DNA from: Aquipseudomonas alcaligenes
Lineage (GTDB): Bacteria > Pseudomonadota > Gammaproteobacteria > Pseudomonadales > Pseudomonadaceae
Assembly (NCBI RefSeq): GCF_900156545.1
Contig: NZ_FTNW01000007.1
Span: 1 to 64,000 of the forward strand
Reading direction: 5' to 3'
DNA length: 64,000 nucleotides
Shown here piece after piece: positions 39,301-47,318 of this stretch. A program made the translations under genes and the position numbers. Below the pieces are notes generated by a model. It saw only the letters and a list, made by a program, of their open reading frames with translations. It was not told the DNA's origin and did no database searches. Numbering within the stretch: position 1 is the first letter of the stretch; each line of letters starts with the position of its first letter.

Positions 39301-39424
39301 GTCGCCTGGCTGAGCGAGCTAGCGCAGGGCTAGGCGAGCGGCGCCGAGGAAGTGGAGTTTACTGTGGTAAATGAGCACTCCAAGGCGACGCTCAACGACG
39401 CCCTGCCAACGCACAGCCAGCCAG
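39301..39424. repeat. Structured foldback element B (overlaps start of the next gene)
   Basis: Same plan as element A. GCGAGCTAG...GGGCTAGGCG lies at 39314-39336. An inner stem pairs GAGCG-x-CGCC (39336-39345) with GGCG-x-CGCTC (39384-39393). The tip is TTTAC-TGTG-GTAAA (39358-39371), followed by TGAGCAC, then CAACGACGC...CACAGC (39393-39417). The outer pairing is weak (CTGGCT 39306-39311 with AGCCAG 39419-39424). The inner stem has a different sequence from that of element A but keeps the pairing. Its 3' half is read as the first codons of the glycosyltransferase gene. Confidence 0.65.
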
Positions 39425-40524
39425 AGCGCTGGGTTCTGCAGTTCTGTCATGGCTACGACGGCCCCTTCCTCGATTGCGCGCGGCAGTACGCCGCGCTGTT
39501 TGCCGGTACGCGTTACAAGGTCTGCACCGTCTACCTGACCGGTGCGCCGAGCGCCGAGGTCGAGGCCGGTTCGGCCTCCGACGAGGTGATCTTCCTCGAC
39601 TATTCCAGTCGCCAGGTGCGGGGCCTGAAGCTCAAGGCCATCGCCGACTTTCGGCGCATCGCCGCGTCGCGCGATTTCGCCGTCTGTATCGCCCACCGCT
39701 TCAAGCCCATCTATGTCGCCCTGCTCGGCAGCCAGCTGCCGGTGATCGGCGTGCACCATGCCTTTGGTGACTACAAGCGCCGTACTCGCCAGCTGTTCGC
39801 CAATTGCTTCCGCAAGCGCCTGGCGCTGCTCGGGGTGTCCGATGCGGTGCGCGACGACATGCGCGCCTGCCTGCCAGGCTGGCCGGGCGAACGCATCGAG
39901 ACGCTGTACAACCGTATCGACATCGCGGCCGTGCAGGCCGAGCAGATCTCCCGCGAGGCGGCCCGCGCGCATCTGGGCCTGCCGCAGAATGCCTGGATCG
40001 TCGGTAATGTCGGTCGTCTGCACCCGGACAAGGACCAGGCTACCCTGATCCGCGGCTTCGCCCAGGCGCTGCCGCAGCTGCCCGCCGGCAGCCTGCTGGC
40101 GATCATGGGCAGCGGCAAGCTGGAGGCTTCGCTCAAGCACCTCGCCGCCGAGCTGGGTGTGACTGAGCGCGTGCGTTTTCTGGGGCAGGTGGCCGGCGGC
40201 CGGCGCTACTTCCAGGCCTTCGACCTGTTCGCCCTGAGCTCCGACCACGAGCCCTTCGGCATGGTCTTGCTGGAGGCCATGGCTGCCGGCGTGCCGGTGA
40301 TCGGCACCGACTGCGGCGGCGGCCGCGAGGTGGTGCAGGGCGTCGGCGAGCTGTTCCCGCTCGGCGATGCCGCCGCCCTGGCCGGTGCGCTGCTGCATCA
40401 GGCACAGAGCCGCGATCTGCCGGCGCTGCGTGAACGCCTGCAGGTGCACCTGCAGCAGCGTTTCTCCGACGCGGTGGTGCGCGAACGTTTCTGGTCGCTG
40501 CCGCTGCGCGCCATGCTGAACTGA
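39364..40524 (+). CDS. wapH: LPS outer-core glycosyltransferase (GT4), WapH-like
   Basis: 386 residues. It resembles the PA5004/WapH type that adds a glucose in the outer core. From RWVLQFCHGYDGPFLDCARQ onward the protein is conserved: IGVHHAFGDYKRRTRQLFAN, NVGRLHPDKDQATLIRGFA (donor phosphate region), and the GT4 EX7E motif EPFGMVLLE near residue 295 with AMAAGVPVIGTDCGGG. The first 20-odd residues (VNEHSKATLNDALPTHSQP) come from structured element B. The start is uncertain: GTG 39364 has GGAG 6 nt upstream, and GTG 39352 is also in frame; no ATG is available in the conserved N-terminal part. The neighbours are the carbamoyltransferase upstream and a GT-like protein downstream. Confidence 0.85.
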   Translation: MVNEHSKATLNDALPTHSQPERWVLQFCHGYDGPFLDCARQYAALFAGTRYKVCTVYLTGAPSAEVEAGSASDEVIFLDYSSRQVRGLKLKAIADFRRIAASRDFAVCIAHRFKPIYVALLGSQLPVIGVHHAFGDYKRRTRQLFANCFRKRLALLGVSDAVRDDMRACLPGWPGERIETLYNRIDIAAVQAEQISREAARAHLGLPQNAWIVGNVGRLHPDKDQATLIRGFAQALPQLPAGSLLAIMGSGKLEASLKHLAAELGVTERVRFLGQVAGGRRYFQAFDLFALSSDHEPFGMVLLEAMAAGVPVIGTDCGGGREVVQGVGELFPLGDAAALAGALLHQAQSRDLPALRERLQVHLQQRFSDAVVRERFWSLPLRAMLN

Positions 40525-40534
40525 GGCCGACCCG

Positions 40535-41812
40535 ATGCAGGATGCTGTCGCCAACCCCTGGGCCGCCAAGGCCCGCGCCCTGGACCGCTACCGTTGGCTG
40601 CTGCTACGTGAGCGCCACGGCCTGCTCGGCAGCGCCTTGCGCTTCGCCCGCGAGGCACTGGGTGACTGGTGGTTTGGCGTGCGCGCCAGATTCCGGCTGG
40701 CCGCGGCCGTTCCGGCCGAGCCCTGCGATTTTCTGCTGTTGCAGTCGGCGCCCAAGGTCATCGCTTTCCAGCGCAAGAAACTGCTGATCGGGGGACTGCG
40801 GGGGTGCGGCTACAACCTGGTGGAAACGGCGTTACAGGCGCCCAAGACCATCCTGCGGGATCGCTTGCTGCTCCGCCCGCCGCATGGGGTGCCAACCCGT
40901 TACTTCGGTATCGCCGCCTACGCCGAGTGGCTGGTGGAGCGGCATCAGCCACGCATCCTGCTCAACGACCGCAATGGCAGCCTGTATGCGCCGTTTCTGC
41001 GCCTAGCGCTGAATGTTCGCGGCAGCCGGCTGGTGCACCTGGCCCACGCCACCACGGTGGAAGGCTCGCGCCGCCTGGGCATGAACGACTACGACTACTA
41101 CTTCCTGTTCGGCCAGAGCTCGCTGGAAGCCCTGCAGGCGCGTGAGCTGCGCTTCGGCTGCTCGACCTCGGTGCTGGTCGGCTCGCACATGATCGACGAC
41201 AGCTATGTGATGCCGGCGCCGGACCTGGCTACTCGCACTTTGCTGATCCTCGGCGTCGGGCCTGACAAGGAAAAGGAGCCGGCCTATCAGCAGACCTACC
41301 GCCTGCTGGCCGATTGGGCGTGCCGGCATCCCGAGTACCAGGTGCTGGTCAAGCGTCATCCGCGCAGCCAGGCCCCGTTCTGGCAGGAAGCCGCGAGTCG
41401 TGCCGGCAATATCGAGCTGCTGGCCGCCGACTGCAGCCTGGCGGCGGCATTGGCGCGTACCTCGGTGGTGGTGAACATCCTCTCCAACGCGGTGATCGAG
41501 GCGGCCCTGGCCGGGCGGCCGGTGCTCTGCGTCGACCTCGGCGGACAGCCGGACATCTTCCAGCAGCAGCGTTTCTTCGGCGCGGTCATCCGTGGCGAGG
41601 ACGAGCTCGAGCGACGTCTGCAGGGCGTCGAGGCCGATTTCGCGCAGGCCCTCGGGCAGTCGCGGGCCTTCGCCGAGTTTCACCTGGCGCAGGGCGCGGC
41701 CGGGCTGGCCAGCACTCTGGAGGCGCTGCAGGCGCTGCGTGCCGGACAGCCATTGCCGGCCGGCATTGGGCAATTCACCCTTGATGCACACCCTACGGAC
41801 TTTAGGAGCTGA
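40535..41812 (+). CDS. Putative polysaccharide biosynthesis protein, GT-B-like (KpsC/CDP-glycerol-transferase-like)
   Basis: 425 residues that I cannot name. There are no membrane segments or signal peptide, so it is probably cytosolic. The C-terminal half has features of capsule-type GT-B enzymes: YQVLVKRHPRSQAPFW (compare the KpHP segments of CDP-glycerol phosphotransferases), then LAAALARTSVVVNILSNAVIEAALAGRPVLCVDLGG, a nucleotide-binding ending common in that superfamily. The N-terminal half contains LLLQSAPKVIAFQRKKLLIGGLRGCGY and HLAHATTVEGSRRLGMNDYDYYFLFG. It lies 10 nt after wapH and 2 nt before a GT25 gene, within the outer-core section. I do not recall it in PAO1 at this place. The likely role is transfer of a core substituent, but this is inference. 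Confidence 0.68.
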   Translation: MQDAVANPWAAKARALDRYRWLLLRERHGLLGSALRFAREALGDWWFGVRARFRLAAAVPAEPCDFLLLQSAPKVIAFQRKKLLIGGLRGCGYNLVETALQAPKTILRDRLLLRPPHGVPTRYFGIAAYAEWLVERHQPRILLNDRNGSLYAPFLRLALNVRGSRLVHLAHATTVEGSRRLGMNDYDYYFLFGQSSLEALQARELRFGCSTSVLVGSHMIDDSYVMPAPDLATRTLLILGVGPDKEKEPAYQQTYRLLADWACRHPEYQVLVKRHPRSQAPFWQEAASRAGNIELLAADCSLAAALARTSVVVNILSNAVIEAALAGRPVLCVDLGGQPDIFQQQRFFGAVIRGEDELERRLQGVEADFAQALGQSRAFAEFHLAQGAAGLASTLEALQALRAGQPLPAGIGQFTLDAHPTDFRS

Positions 41813-41814
41813 CC

Positions 41815-42564
41815 TTGGCCCGAGCAGCAGTGACATGGCCCTTCTTCGAGCATGTGCAGGTGATCAATCTGGACTCGCGTGCCGACCGTTGGGCCGCCAT
41901 GCAGGCGCAATTCGAGCGTCTCGGTGTTTGCGGTGATGTTCAGCGTTTCGCCGCAGTGCGTCCGCCGGCCGACATCGTCGAGCAGCCGCAGTTGGCGGGG
42001 TTGCGCGAGTTCCTGCAGCGGGTCGATGGTGACAGCGAGCGACTGGCGGCCAAGCTGCGCTCGACCTGGGGTTGTACCCAGAGCCATCTGGGTGTCATTC
42101 GGCTGGCGCAGGCCAGCGGCTGGCCCCATGTGCTGATTCTCGAAGATGACTGCGAATTCGAGCCCTACACGTTGCCTGTGCTGCGGCGCGTGGCCCGCCA
42201 ACTGCAGGGGCAGGAGTGGGACATGCTTTACCTGGGCGGGACTTACAAGAGGGGCGGACGGCTGCAGCGCTTTGCCGCCAATCTCGACGACGCCGGGCGG
42301 ATTCGCCTGGGTCACGCCTATCTGGTGCACGAACGCCTGTACCAGCGCATTCTCGACGAAGCCGAGATTTCCGGCCTGCCTATCGACTGGTACTACTCGG
42401 AAAAGCTGCATCCGCAGGTGCGCAGCTTCCTGGTGCGGCCGGTGCTTGCCTACCAGCGCCTGCTGGACATGAGCGACATCGAGGCCGTGGTACGCAAGCC
42501 GGAATTCAAGACCCGGAAGGCCCTCCGGCGTCTCTGGAGTCGTCTGCGTTACTGGGCATTCTGA
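41815..42564 (+). CDS. LPS glycosyltransferase family 25 protein
   Basis: 249 residues. It has the GT25 opening VQVINLDSRADRW (residues 15-26), the helical STWGCTQSHLGVIRLA, and the acidic sugar-nucleotide site ILEDDCEFEP near residues 109-117. WDMLYLGGTYKRGG and GHAYLVHERLYQRIL follow. These are the marks of LgtB/LpsA-like galactosyl- or glucosyltransferases acting on LPS core. The start is a TTG at 41815 with TAGGAG 7 nt upstream; GTG 41830 is an alternative. The gene is not one I remember in the PAO1 cluster, so with the preceding gene it may form a strain- or species-specific outer-core module. It is followed after 2 nt by the ligase gene. Confidence 0.85.
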   Translation: MARAAVTWPFFEHVQVINLDSRADRWAAMQAQFERLGVCGDVQRFAAVRPPADIVEQPQLAGLREFLQRVDGDSERLAAKLRSTWGCTQSHLGVIRLAQASGWPHVLILEDDCEFEPYTLPVLRRVARQLQGQEWDMLYLGGTYKRGGRLQRFAANLDDAGRIRLGHAYLVHERLYQRILDEAEISGLPIDWYYSEKLHPQVRSFLVRPVLAYQRLLDMSDIEAVVRKPEFKTRKALRRLWSRLRYWAF

Positions 42565-42566
42565 GC

Positions 42567-43754
42567 ATGCGCCTGTTGTCGATGTCCGGCTGGCGCGAGT
42601 TTTTGCTGCGCTGGTTGTCCGTCGGGTTGCTCTGGTGGCTGGCGGGCATGTTGCTGCTCAGTAGCCACAAGCTCTATCAACAAGGGCTGATTGCCCTGTT
42701 CTGGCTGCCCGGCTTGCTGGCGCTGCTGTCGTTCCCCGAGGTTCGCCGGGCCTGGTGGCAGCCCGGTGTTGCCTGCCTCGCACTGTTCGCTACCTGGTCG
42801 GCCTGCTCGGTGCTCTGGAGTGAGGTGCCGGTGCCGGCGAAAGAGCTGAAGATCTTCCTGTATGTGGGGCTGGCTGCCAATGCCGTGCTGGCGCTGGCGG
42901 TGCTCGATGCGGTGCGTTTCTGGCGTGCGTTGGCCATGCTGGGCGTGCTGGTAGGCCTGTATGCCTGGAGTGCGCTGCTGGTGTTCTACGGTTGGCAGGA
43001 TCGGCCCTGGTCGGCTCGGGTGGTTGGCAGCGGGCTGGCCAATCACCCGATTCTCGCGGCGCAACTGTTCTGCGTGATGGGCATGGTGCTGCTGTTCCTG
43101 CGTGATCATCTGCCAAGCTGGCTGCGCGGCCTGCCTTGGTTCATTGCCCTGCTGGGCTACCTGGCGTTTCTGCTGCTGAGTCAGTCCAAGGGCCCCTGGG
43201 CTGCAGCCTTCGTCACCTTGCTGCTGCTGCCGTTGTGGTGCCGGGGGCGCCGGCCTCTGGCGGCCCTGGGCGTGGTCTGCGTGGCTTTGGCGACAGTCTA
43301 CGTTTTTTGGCCGGACGTCCTGCTGCAGCGTGGTCTGTCGTTCCGCCCGGACCTGTTTGCCCAGGCACTGCTGAAAATCGAGGTACATCCCTGGCTCGGT
43401 ATTGGCTTCGACTCGCCCTATACGCTACCGGTGCCTTCGCTGGGCTTGTCCTACGAACATGCACACAACCTCTACCTGCATATTGCCGTGCTGCTCGGTC
43501 TGGTCGGTCTGCTGGGCTGGCTGCTGCTGCAGGGCTGGGCGGTGCTCTGGGCCTGGCGGGCCAGGGGCAGTGTCCAAGGGCGGCTGTGTCTGACCCTGCT
43601 GTGCTTCTCGGCGGTCGCGCTGTTCACCGATGGCGTTGGTCCCTGGCTCAAGCCGCGCGAGGAGTGGTTCTGTATCTGGCTGCCGCTGTTCCTGTGCCTG
43701 GCTGGTGCAGCGCTGCAGCGCGGTGCGGATAAGCGGGCTCTTGAGCGGGCATGA
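42567..43754 (+). CDS. waaL: O-antigen ligase family protein (WaaL-like)
   Basis: 395 residues with about 11-12 membrane helices. A periplasmic loop carries YEHAHNLYLHIAVLLGLVG, with the HAHN histidine near residue 297 that is characteristic of Wzy_C/WaaL ligases. The arginine in GLSFRPDLFAQAL just before it fits the polyprenyl-phosphate binding loop. WaaL joins O-antigen from undecaprenyl diphosphate to lipid A-core at the periplasmic face. By position it matches PA4999. ATG 42567 lies 3 nt after the GT25 stop, with ACTGGGCATT upstream, so translation is probably coupled. As usual for ligases it looks less conserved than its neighbours. It converges with the kinase at 43938. Confidence 0.86.
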   Translation: MRLLSMSGWREFLLRWLSVGLLWWLAGMLLLSSHKLYQQGLIALFWLPGLLALLSFPEVRRAWWQPGVACLALFATWSACSVLWSEVPVPAKELKIFLYVGLAANAVLALAVLDAVRFWRALAMLGVLVGLYAWSALLVFYGWQDRPWSARVVGSGLANHPILAAQLFCVMGMVLLFLRDHLPSWLRGLPWFIALLGYLAFLLLSQSKGPWAAAFVTLLLLPLWCRGRRPLAALGVVCVALATVYVFWPDVLLQRGLSFRPDLFAQALLKIEVHPWLGIGFDSPYTLPVPSLGLSYEHAHNLYLHIAVLLGLVGLLGWLLLQGWAVLWAWRARGSVQGRLCLTLLCFSAVALFTDGVGPWLKPREEWFCIWLPLFLCLAGAALQRGADKRALERA

Positions 43755-43768
43755 GGTGAGCGGGCTTC

Positions 43769-43859
43769 GATTCCCACCTCGGTGACTTCAGTTTCCTTGC
43801 TGTCCCGGTTGTCGGCGACGCAAGCGACTCCGCCCTGAGCTGTCAGCGAGGTGGAGTCG
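43769..43859. repeat. Inverted repeats in the convergent waaL/kinase gap
   Basis: GATTCCCACCTCGGTGAC (43769-43786) is nearly complementary to GTCAGCGAGGTGGAGTC (43842-43858). A competing inner stem also exists: CGACTCC (43825-43831) with GGAGTCG (43853-43859). There is no T-run, so it could be a weak bidirectional terminator or the remnant of a foldback repeat. Nothing else is seen in this 183-nt gap. Confidence 0.45.
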
Positions 43860-43937
43860 GTCCAGAGTCGGCAGATTTCTAGGGGATTTGCCTGGTCTGG
43901 ATCCCGAGCGGCCTTTGATGTCGGGGGTGAATCTTGG

Positions 43938-44552
43938 TCAGTGAGGCTCGTCGCGCGCGGCTTCGTAGTGCTGCAGCAACTCGTTCCAGGGGAAGCCCGG
44001 TACCTTGCGGCGCTCCAGATAGCGCTGCAGGTGGCGGAAGTTGCGGCGCACGAGCATGCGCCCCAGCGGGCGCCCCTTGAAACGCAGGTCGAGGAAGTCG
44101 ATCAGGCCGAAGTCGTCATTCGGGGTCAGCAGGATGTTGCCCAGATGCAGCGAGCGGAAATAGATGCCCAGGCGATGCAGTTTCAGAATGTAAGCGGCCA
44201 GTTCTGGCAGGCGTCGGTCGAACTCATCCCGCTGGTCGCGGAACAGCCTGTCTAGCGGCTGGCCAACCAGCGGCTGGTAGAGGCAGGCGCTGACGGCTTC
44301 ATTGCGGTCAATCCAGGCGCACTCAAGGATGCTCGGCGTCGCGATGCCCAGCGCCCGCAGGCGTTCGGCGCGTTCGGCGAAGCGTCGGGCATCCGGGCGC
44401 AGGCGTGCCAGCAGGGGATTGCGCCGGCTACGGAAGATCTTCAACAGACTGCTATCGGGCAGGCGAACGACCTTGGGGCCATGGCTGTCTTTTTCCAACA
44501 CTTCTCCCTGGCTCAACCAATCTTGTAATTCGTTCGCTGTTACAATCCGCAT
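43938..44552 (-). CDS. Kinase-fold LPS-cluster protein (PA4998-like), probable altered catalytic loop
   Basis: 204 residues, often labelled toluene tolerance protein or Kdo/heptose kinase-like. K38 (LLKIF) and D152 (GLIDFLDLRF) fit the kinase lysine and DFG aspartate, and N139 is present. The catalytic loop, however, reads YFRSLHLGNILL: where HGDLHxxN is usual, the aspartate is replaced by Ser134 and the His by Phe. It may therefore be a pseudokinase or use another mechanism. It is transcribed divergently from msbA with only 35 nt between the start codons and lies convergent to waaL. Its position next to msbA is conserved in P. aeruginosa, so a role in lipid A-core phosphorylation or transport is likely but unproven. 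Confidence 0.82.
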   Translation of the reverse strand: MRIVTANELQDWLSQGEVLEKDSHGPKVVRLPDSSLLKIFRSRRNPLLARLRPDARRFAERAERLRALGIATPSILECAWIDRNEAVSACLYQPLVGQPLDRLFRDQRDEFDRRLPELAAYILKLHRLGIYFRSLHLGNILLTPNDDFGLIDFLDLRFKGRPLGRMLVRRNFRHLQRYLERRKVPGFPWNELLQHYEAARDEPH

Positions 44553-44587
44553 CTTGTCTCTCTAGCCAGTCGTATGAGGCCCGCCGA

Positions 44588-46420
44588 ATGGCCAATTCTA
44601 CCCAGCAATCCAGCCTTAAGGTTTATCTGCGGTTGCTGAAATACGTCGCTCCCTACTGGGGGCTGTTCGCGATCAGTATCCTCGGCTTTCTGATATTCGC
44701 CTCGACCCAGCCGATGCTGGGCTACATGCTCAAGTTCTTCGTCGACGGTCTGAACAACCCCAGTGCTGGCCTGTTTTCCGAGGTGCCCTGGCTGATCGAG
44801 CATGCGCCCTGGTTGGCCAGCCTGCCGCTACTGCAGGCCGTGCCGCTGCTGATTGTACTGATCGCAGTCTGGCAGGGGGTGGGCTCCTTTCTCGGTAACT
44901 ATTACCTGGCCCGAGTTTCCCTCGGGTTGGTACAGGATCTGCGTACGGCCCTGTTCAATAACCTGCTGACCCTGCCCAACCGTTACTTCGACAACCACAA
45001 CTCCGGTCATCTGATCTCGCGCATCACCTATAACGTGACCATGGTGACCGGTGCAGCCACCGACGCAATCAAGGTGGTCGTGCGTGAGGGGATGACGGTG
45101 TTGTTCCTGTTCGCCAGCCTGCTGTGGATGAACTGGAAGCTCACGTTGGTGATGTTGGCGATACTGCCGGTCATCGGTGTGATGGTGACCAGTGCCAGCA
45201 AGAAGTTTCGCAAGCAGAGCAAGAAGATCCAGGTGACCATGGGGGACGTTACCCATGTTGCCTCCGAGACCATCCAGGGCTACCGCGTGGTGCGCAGCTT
45301 CGGGGGGGATGAATACGAGCGTGAGCGCTTTTTCAGAGCTGCCGAGGACAACAAGAACAAGCAACTGCGCATGGTCAAGACCAATGCGGTCTACACCCCC
45401 AGCCTGCAGCTGGTGATATACAGCGCCATGGCCGTGCTGATGTTTCTGGTACTGCTGCTGCGCGGAGATGCTTCGACGGGTGAACTGGTGGCCTATATCA
45501 CCCTGGCAGGCCTGCTGCCCAAGCCCATTCGCCAGCTCTCCGAGGTCAGCTCCACCATACAGCGGGGGGTGGCCGGCGCCGAGAGTATCTTCGAGCAGCT
45601 GGACGAGGAGCCGGAGGTCGATCACGGCACCCAGGAGCGCGAGCGCGTCAGCGGCCGCCTGGAGGTGCGCAACCTCAGCTTCCAATACCCTGGGGCCGAA
45701 AAACCGGTGCTCGAGGACATTTCTTTCGTCGCCGAGCCGGGGCATATGGTCGCATTGGTCGGCCGCTCCGGCAGCGGCAAGTCGACCCTGGCCAGCCTGA
45801 TCCCTAGGTTCTATCACCATGAGCAGGGCCAGATCCTGATCGACGGGCTGGATGTTGAGGAATACACGCTGCACAACCTGCGCCAGCACATCGCGCTGGT
45901 CACCCAGCATGTCACCCTGTTCAACGACAGCGTGACCAATAACATCGCATACGGCGACCTGGCTGGCGCGCCTGTCGAGCAGGTCCGCCAGGCGGCCGAG
46001 GCGGCTTATGCCGCCGAGTTCATCGACAAGCTGCCGCAGGGTTTCGATACCCAGGTCGGGGAAAATGGCGTGCTGCTCTCCGGTGGTCAGCGCCAGCGCC
46101 TGGCCATCGCGCGTGCGTTGCTGAAGAATGCGCCGCTGCTGATCCTCGACGAAGCCACCTCGGCCCTGGACACCGAGTCCGAGCGGCATATCCAGGCGGC
46201 ACTGGATGAAGTGATGAAGGGTCGTACCACCCTGGTGATTGCCCACCGCCTGAGCACCATCGAGAAGGCCGATCTGATCCTGGTGATGGATCAGGGCAGG
46301 ATCGTCGAGCGCGGCAGCCATGCCGAGCTGCTGGCGCAGAATGGCTATTACGCGCGCCTGCATGCCAAACAGTTCGAGGAGGGTGACGAGCAGCCGCAGG
46401 TGCTGGAGCATGACGCCTGA
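44588..46420 (+). CDS. msbA: Lipid A export ABC transporter MsbA
   Basis: 610-residue half-transporter that flips lipid A-core across the inner membrane as a homodimer. Six membrane helices fall in residues about 20-330. The nucleotide-binding domain follows (about 350-600) with Walker A GRSGSGKSTLASLIPRF (near 390), Q-loop TQHVTLFND, signature LSGGQRQRLAIARALL, Walker B LLILDEATSALD and the switch His in VIAHRLSTI. The open frame extends upstream, but ATG 44588 has GAGG 8 nt before it and gives MANSTQQSSLKVYLRLLKYV. It heads a tight run: the stop overlaps the mig-14-like ATG by 1 nt, and the dnpA-like gene follows after 2 nt. Confidence 0.95.
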   Translation: MANSTQQSSLKVYLRLLKYVAPYWGLFAISILGFLIFASTQPMLGYMLKFFVDGLNNPSAGLFSEVPWLIEHAPWLASLPLLQAVPLLIVLIAVWQGVGSFLGNYYLARVSLGLVQDLRTALFNNLLTLPNRYFDNHNSGHLISRITYNVTMVTGAATDAIKVVVREGMTVLFLFASLLWMNWKLTLVMLAILPVIGVMVTSASKKFRKQSKKIQVTMGDVTHVASETIQGYRVVRSFGGDEYERERFFRAAEDNKNKQLRMVKTNAVYTPSLQLVIYSAMAVLMFLVLLLRGDASTGELVAYITLAGLLPKPIRQLSEVSSTIQRGVAGAESIFEQLDEEPEVDHGTQERERVSGRLEVRNLSFQYPGAEKPVLEDISFVAEPGHMVALVGRSGSGKSTLASLIPRFYHHEQGQILIDGLDVEEYTLHNLRQHIALVTQHVTLFNDSVTNNIAYGDLAGAPVEQVRQAAEAAYAAEFIDKLPQGFDTQVGENGVLLSGGQRQRLAIARALLKNAPLLILDEATSALDTESERHIQAALDEVMKGRTTLVIAHRLSTIEKADLILVMDQGRIVERGSHAELLAQNGYYARLHAKQFEEGDEQPQVLEHDA

Positions 46421-47316
46421 TGCTCAGTCACCTGCCCTTCTGGCGTGAACGCGGCTGGACCCCCATCAATGCGGCCGACTATGCCGATGCCTGGGCCAAT
46501 TTCGGCGGTAGTGTCGCCACCCATCCCGAGGTGGTGGCGCGCCTGGCCGACTTGGCCGGCATCCCCGTACGTTACCTGGGCTGGGTGGCCGATGGTCAGC
46601 TGCAAGGCGCCATGCCGACCTGGGGGCGGCATATCGCCCTGTCCAAGGATGTACTGAAGAAGCAAGGCAAGCGGGGTCTGTTCGACCTGGGCAACGCCGA
46701 GATCATTCTGCCCCTGGCGCAGGGCGTGCGGCTGCCGGTGCAGCATCGCATGCGCTATGTCTCGCCGCTCAATGCCGGGCAGATCAGCACCCTGCGCGAG
46801 CAGCCCGAGGGGCTGGCCCTGGCCCGCGAGCCCGAGGAGTACAGCAAGAAGTTCCGCTACAACCAGCGCCGCGAACAGCGCCTGCTCGAAGAGGCGGGCG
46901 GTGTCATCCGGCCGATGCTGGAGCTGGATGCCGCCGAGCAAGCGCGCATCTATGCCGAGCTGTTCCAGCGCCGCTGGGGCTTCCCCGCCACCGGCGTGGC
47001 GCATCTGGCCGAGGTGTTCGAGCGTCTGCGCGAGTTCATGACCGGCGCGCTGATCTACCTCAATGACGAGCCGGTGGCCATCCAGGTGCTGTATCGCGTC
47101 GAGGCGCCCAGGTGGGTCAGCCTGGAGTACATCAACGGCGGGGTCGACCCGCAGCAGCGCGAGTTCAGCCCCGGCAGCGTGCTCAGCTTCGTCAACACGC
47201 AGAATGCCTGGGCCGAGGCACGCGCCATCGGCAAGCCGCTACGCTATTCCTTCGGCCGTGCGGACCGCGAGTACAAGGACCGCTGGTGCAACCGGATTCC
47301 CGTCTACCAGGTGTGA
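46420..47316 (+). CDS. mig-14: Mig-14 family antimicrobial-peptide-resistance protein
   Basis: 298 residues that I recognise as a homologue of Salmonella Mig-14 and P. aeruginosa PA5003, linked to polymyxin/cathelicidin resistance and survival in macrophages. The second half looks like a FemAB/GNAT-type acyltransferase fold: EEYSKKFRYNQRREQRLLEEAGG, IYAELFQRRWGFPATGV, ALIYLNDEPVAIQVLYRV and the C-terminal SLEYINGGVDPQQREFSPGSVLSFV. No clear membrane helix is seen. In PAO1 I recall it beside wapH; here it sits directly after msbA, with a 1-nt start/stop overlap, so it has been relocated or the PAO1 order is the derived one. The biochemical activity is not known. Confidence 0.85.
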   Translation: MLSHLPFWRERGWTPINAADYADAWANFGGSVATHPEVVARLADLAGIPVRYLGWVADGQLQGAMPTWGRHIALSKDVLKKQGKRGLFDLGNAEIILPLAQGVRLPVQHRMRYVSPLNAGQISTLREQPEGLALAREPEEYSKKFRYNQRREQRLLEEAGGVIRPMLELDAAEQARIYAELFQRRWGFPATGVAHLAEVFERLREFMTGALIYLNDEPVAIQVLYRVEAPRWVSLEYINGGVDPQQREFSPGSVLSFVNTQNAWAEARAIGKPLRYSFGRADREYKDRWCNRIPVYQV

Positions 47317-47318
47317 CT

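Noticed and set aside
29104..39424. Elements A-C as integron attC sites or tRNA-like genes
   Set aside because: No GTTRRRY/RYYYAAC ends, no integrase, and no acceptor/anticodon layout; the fold is unlike either.
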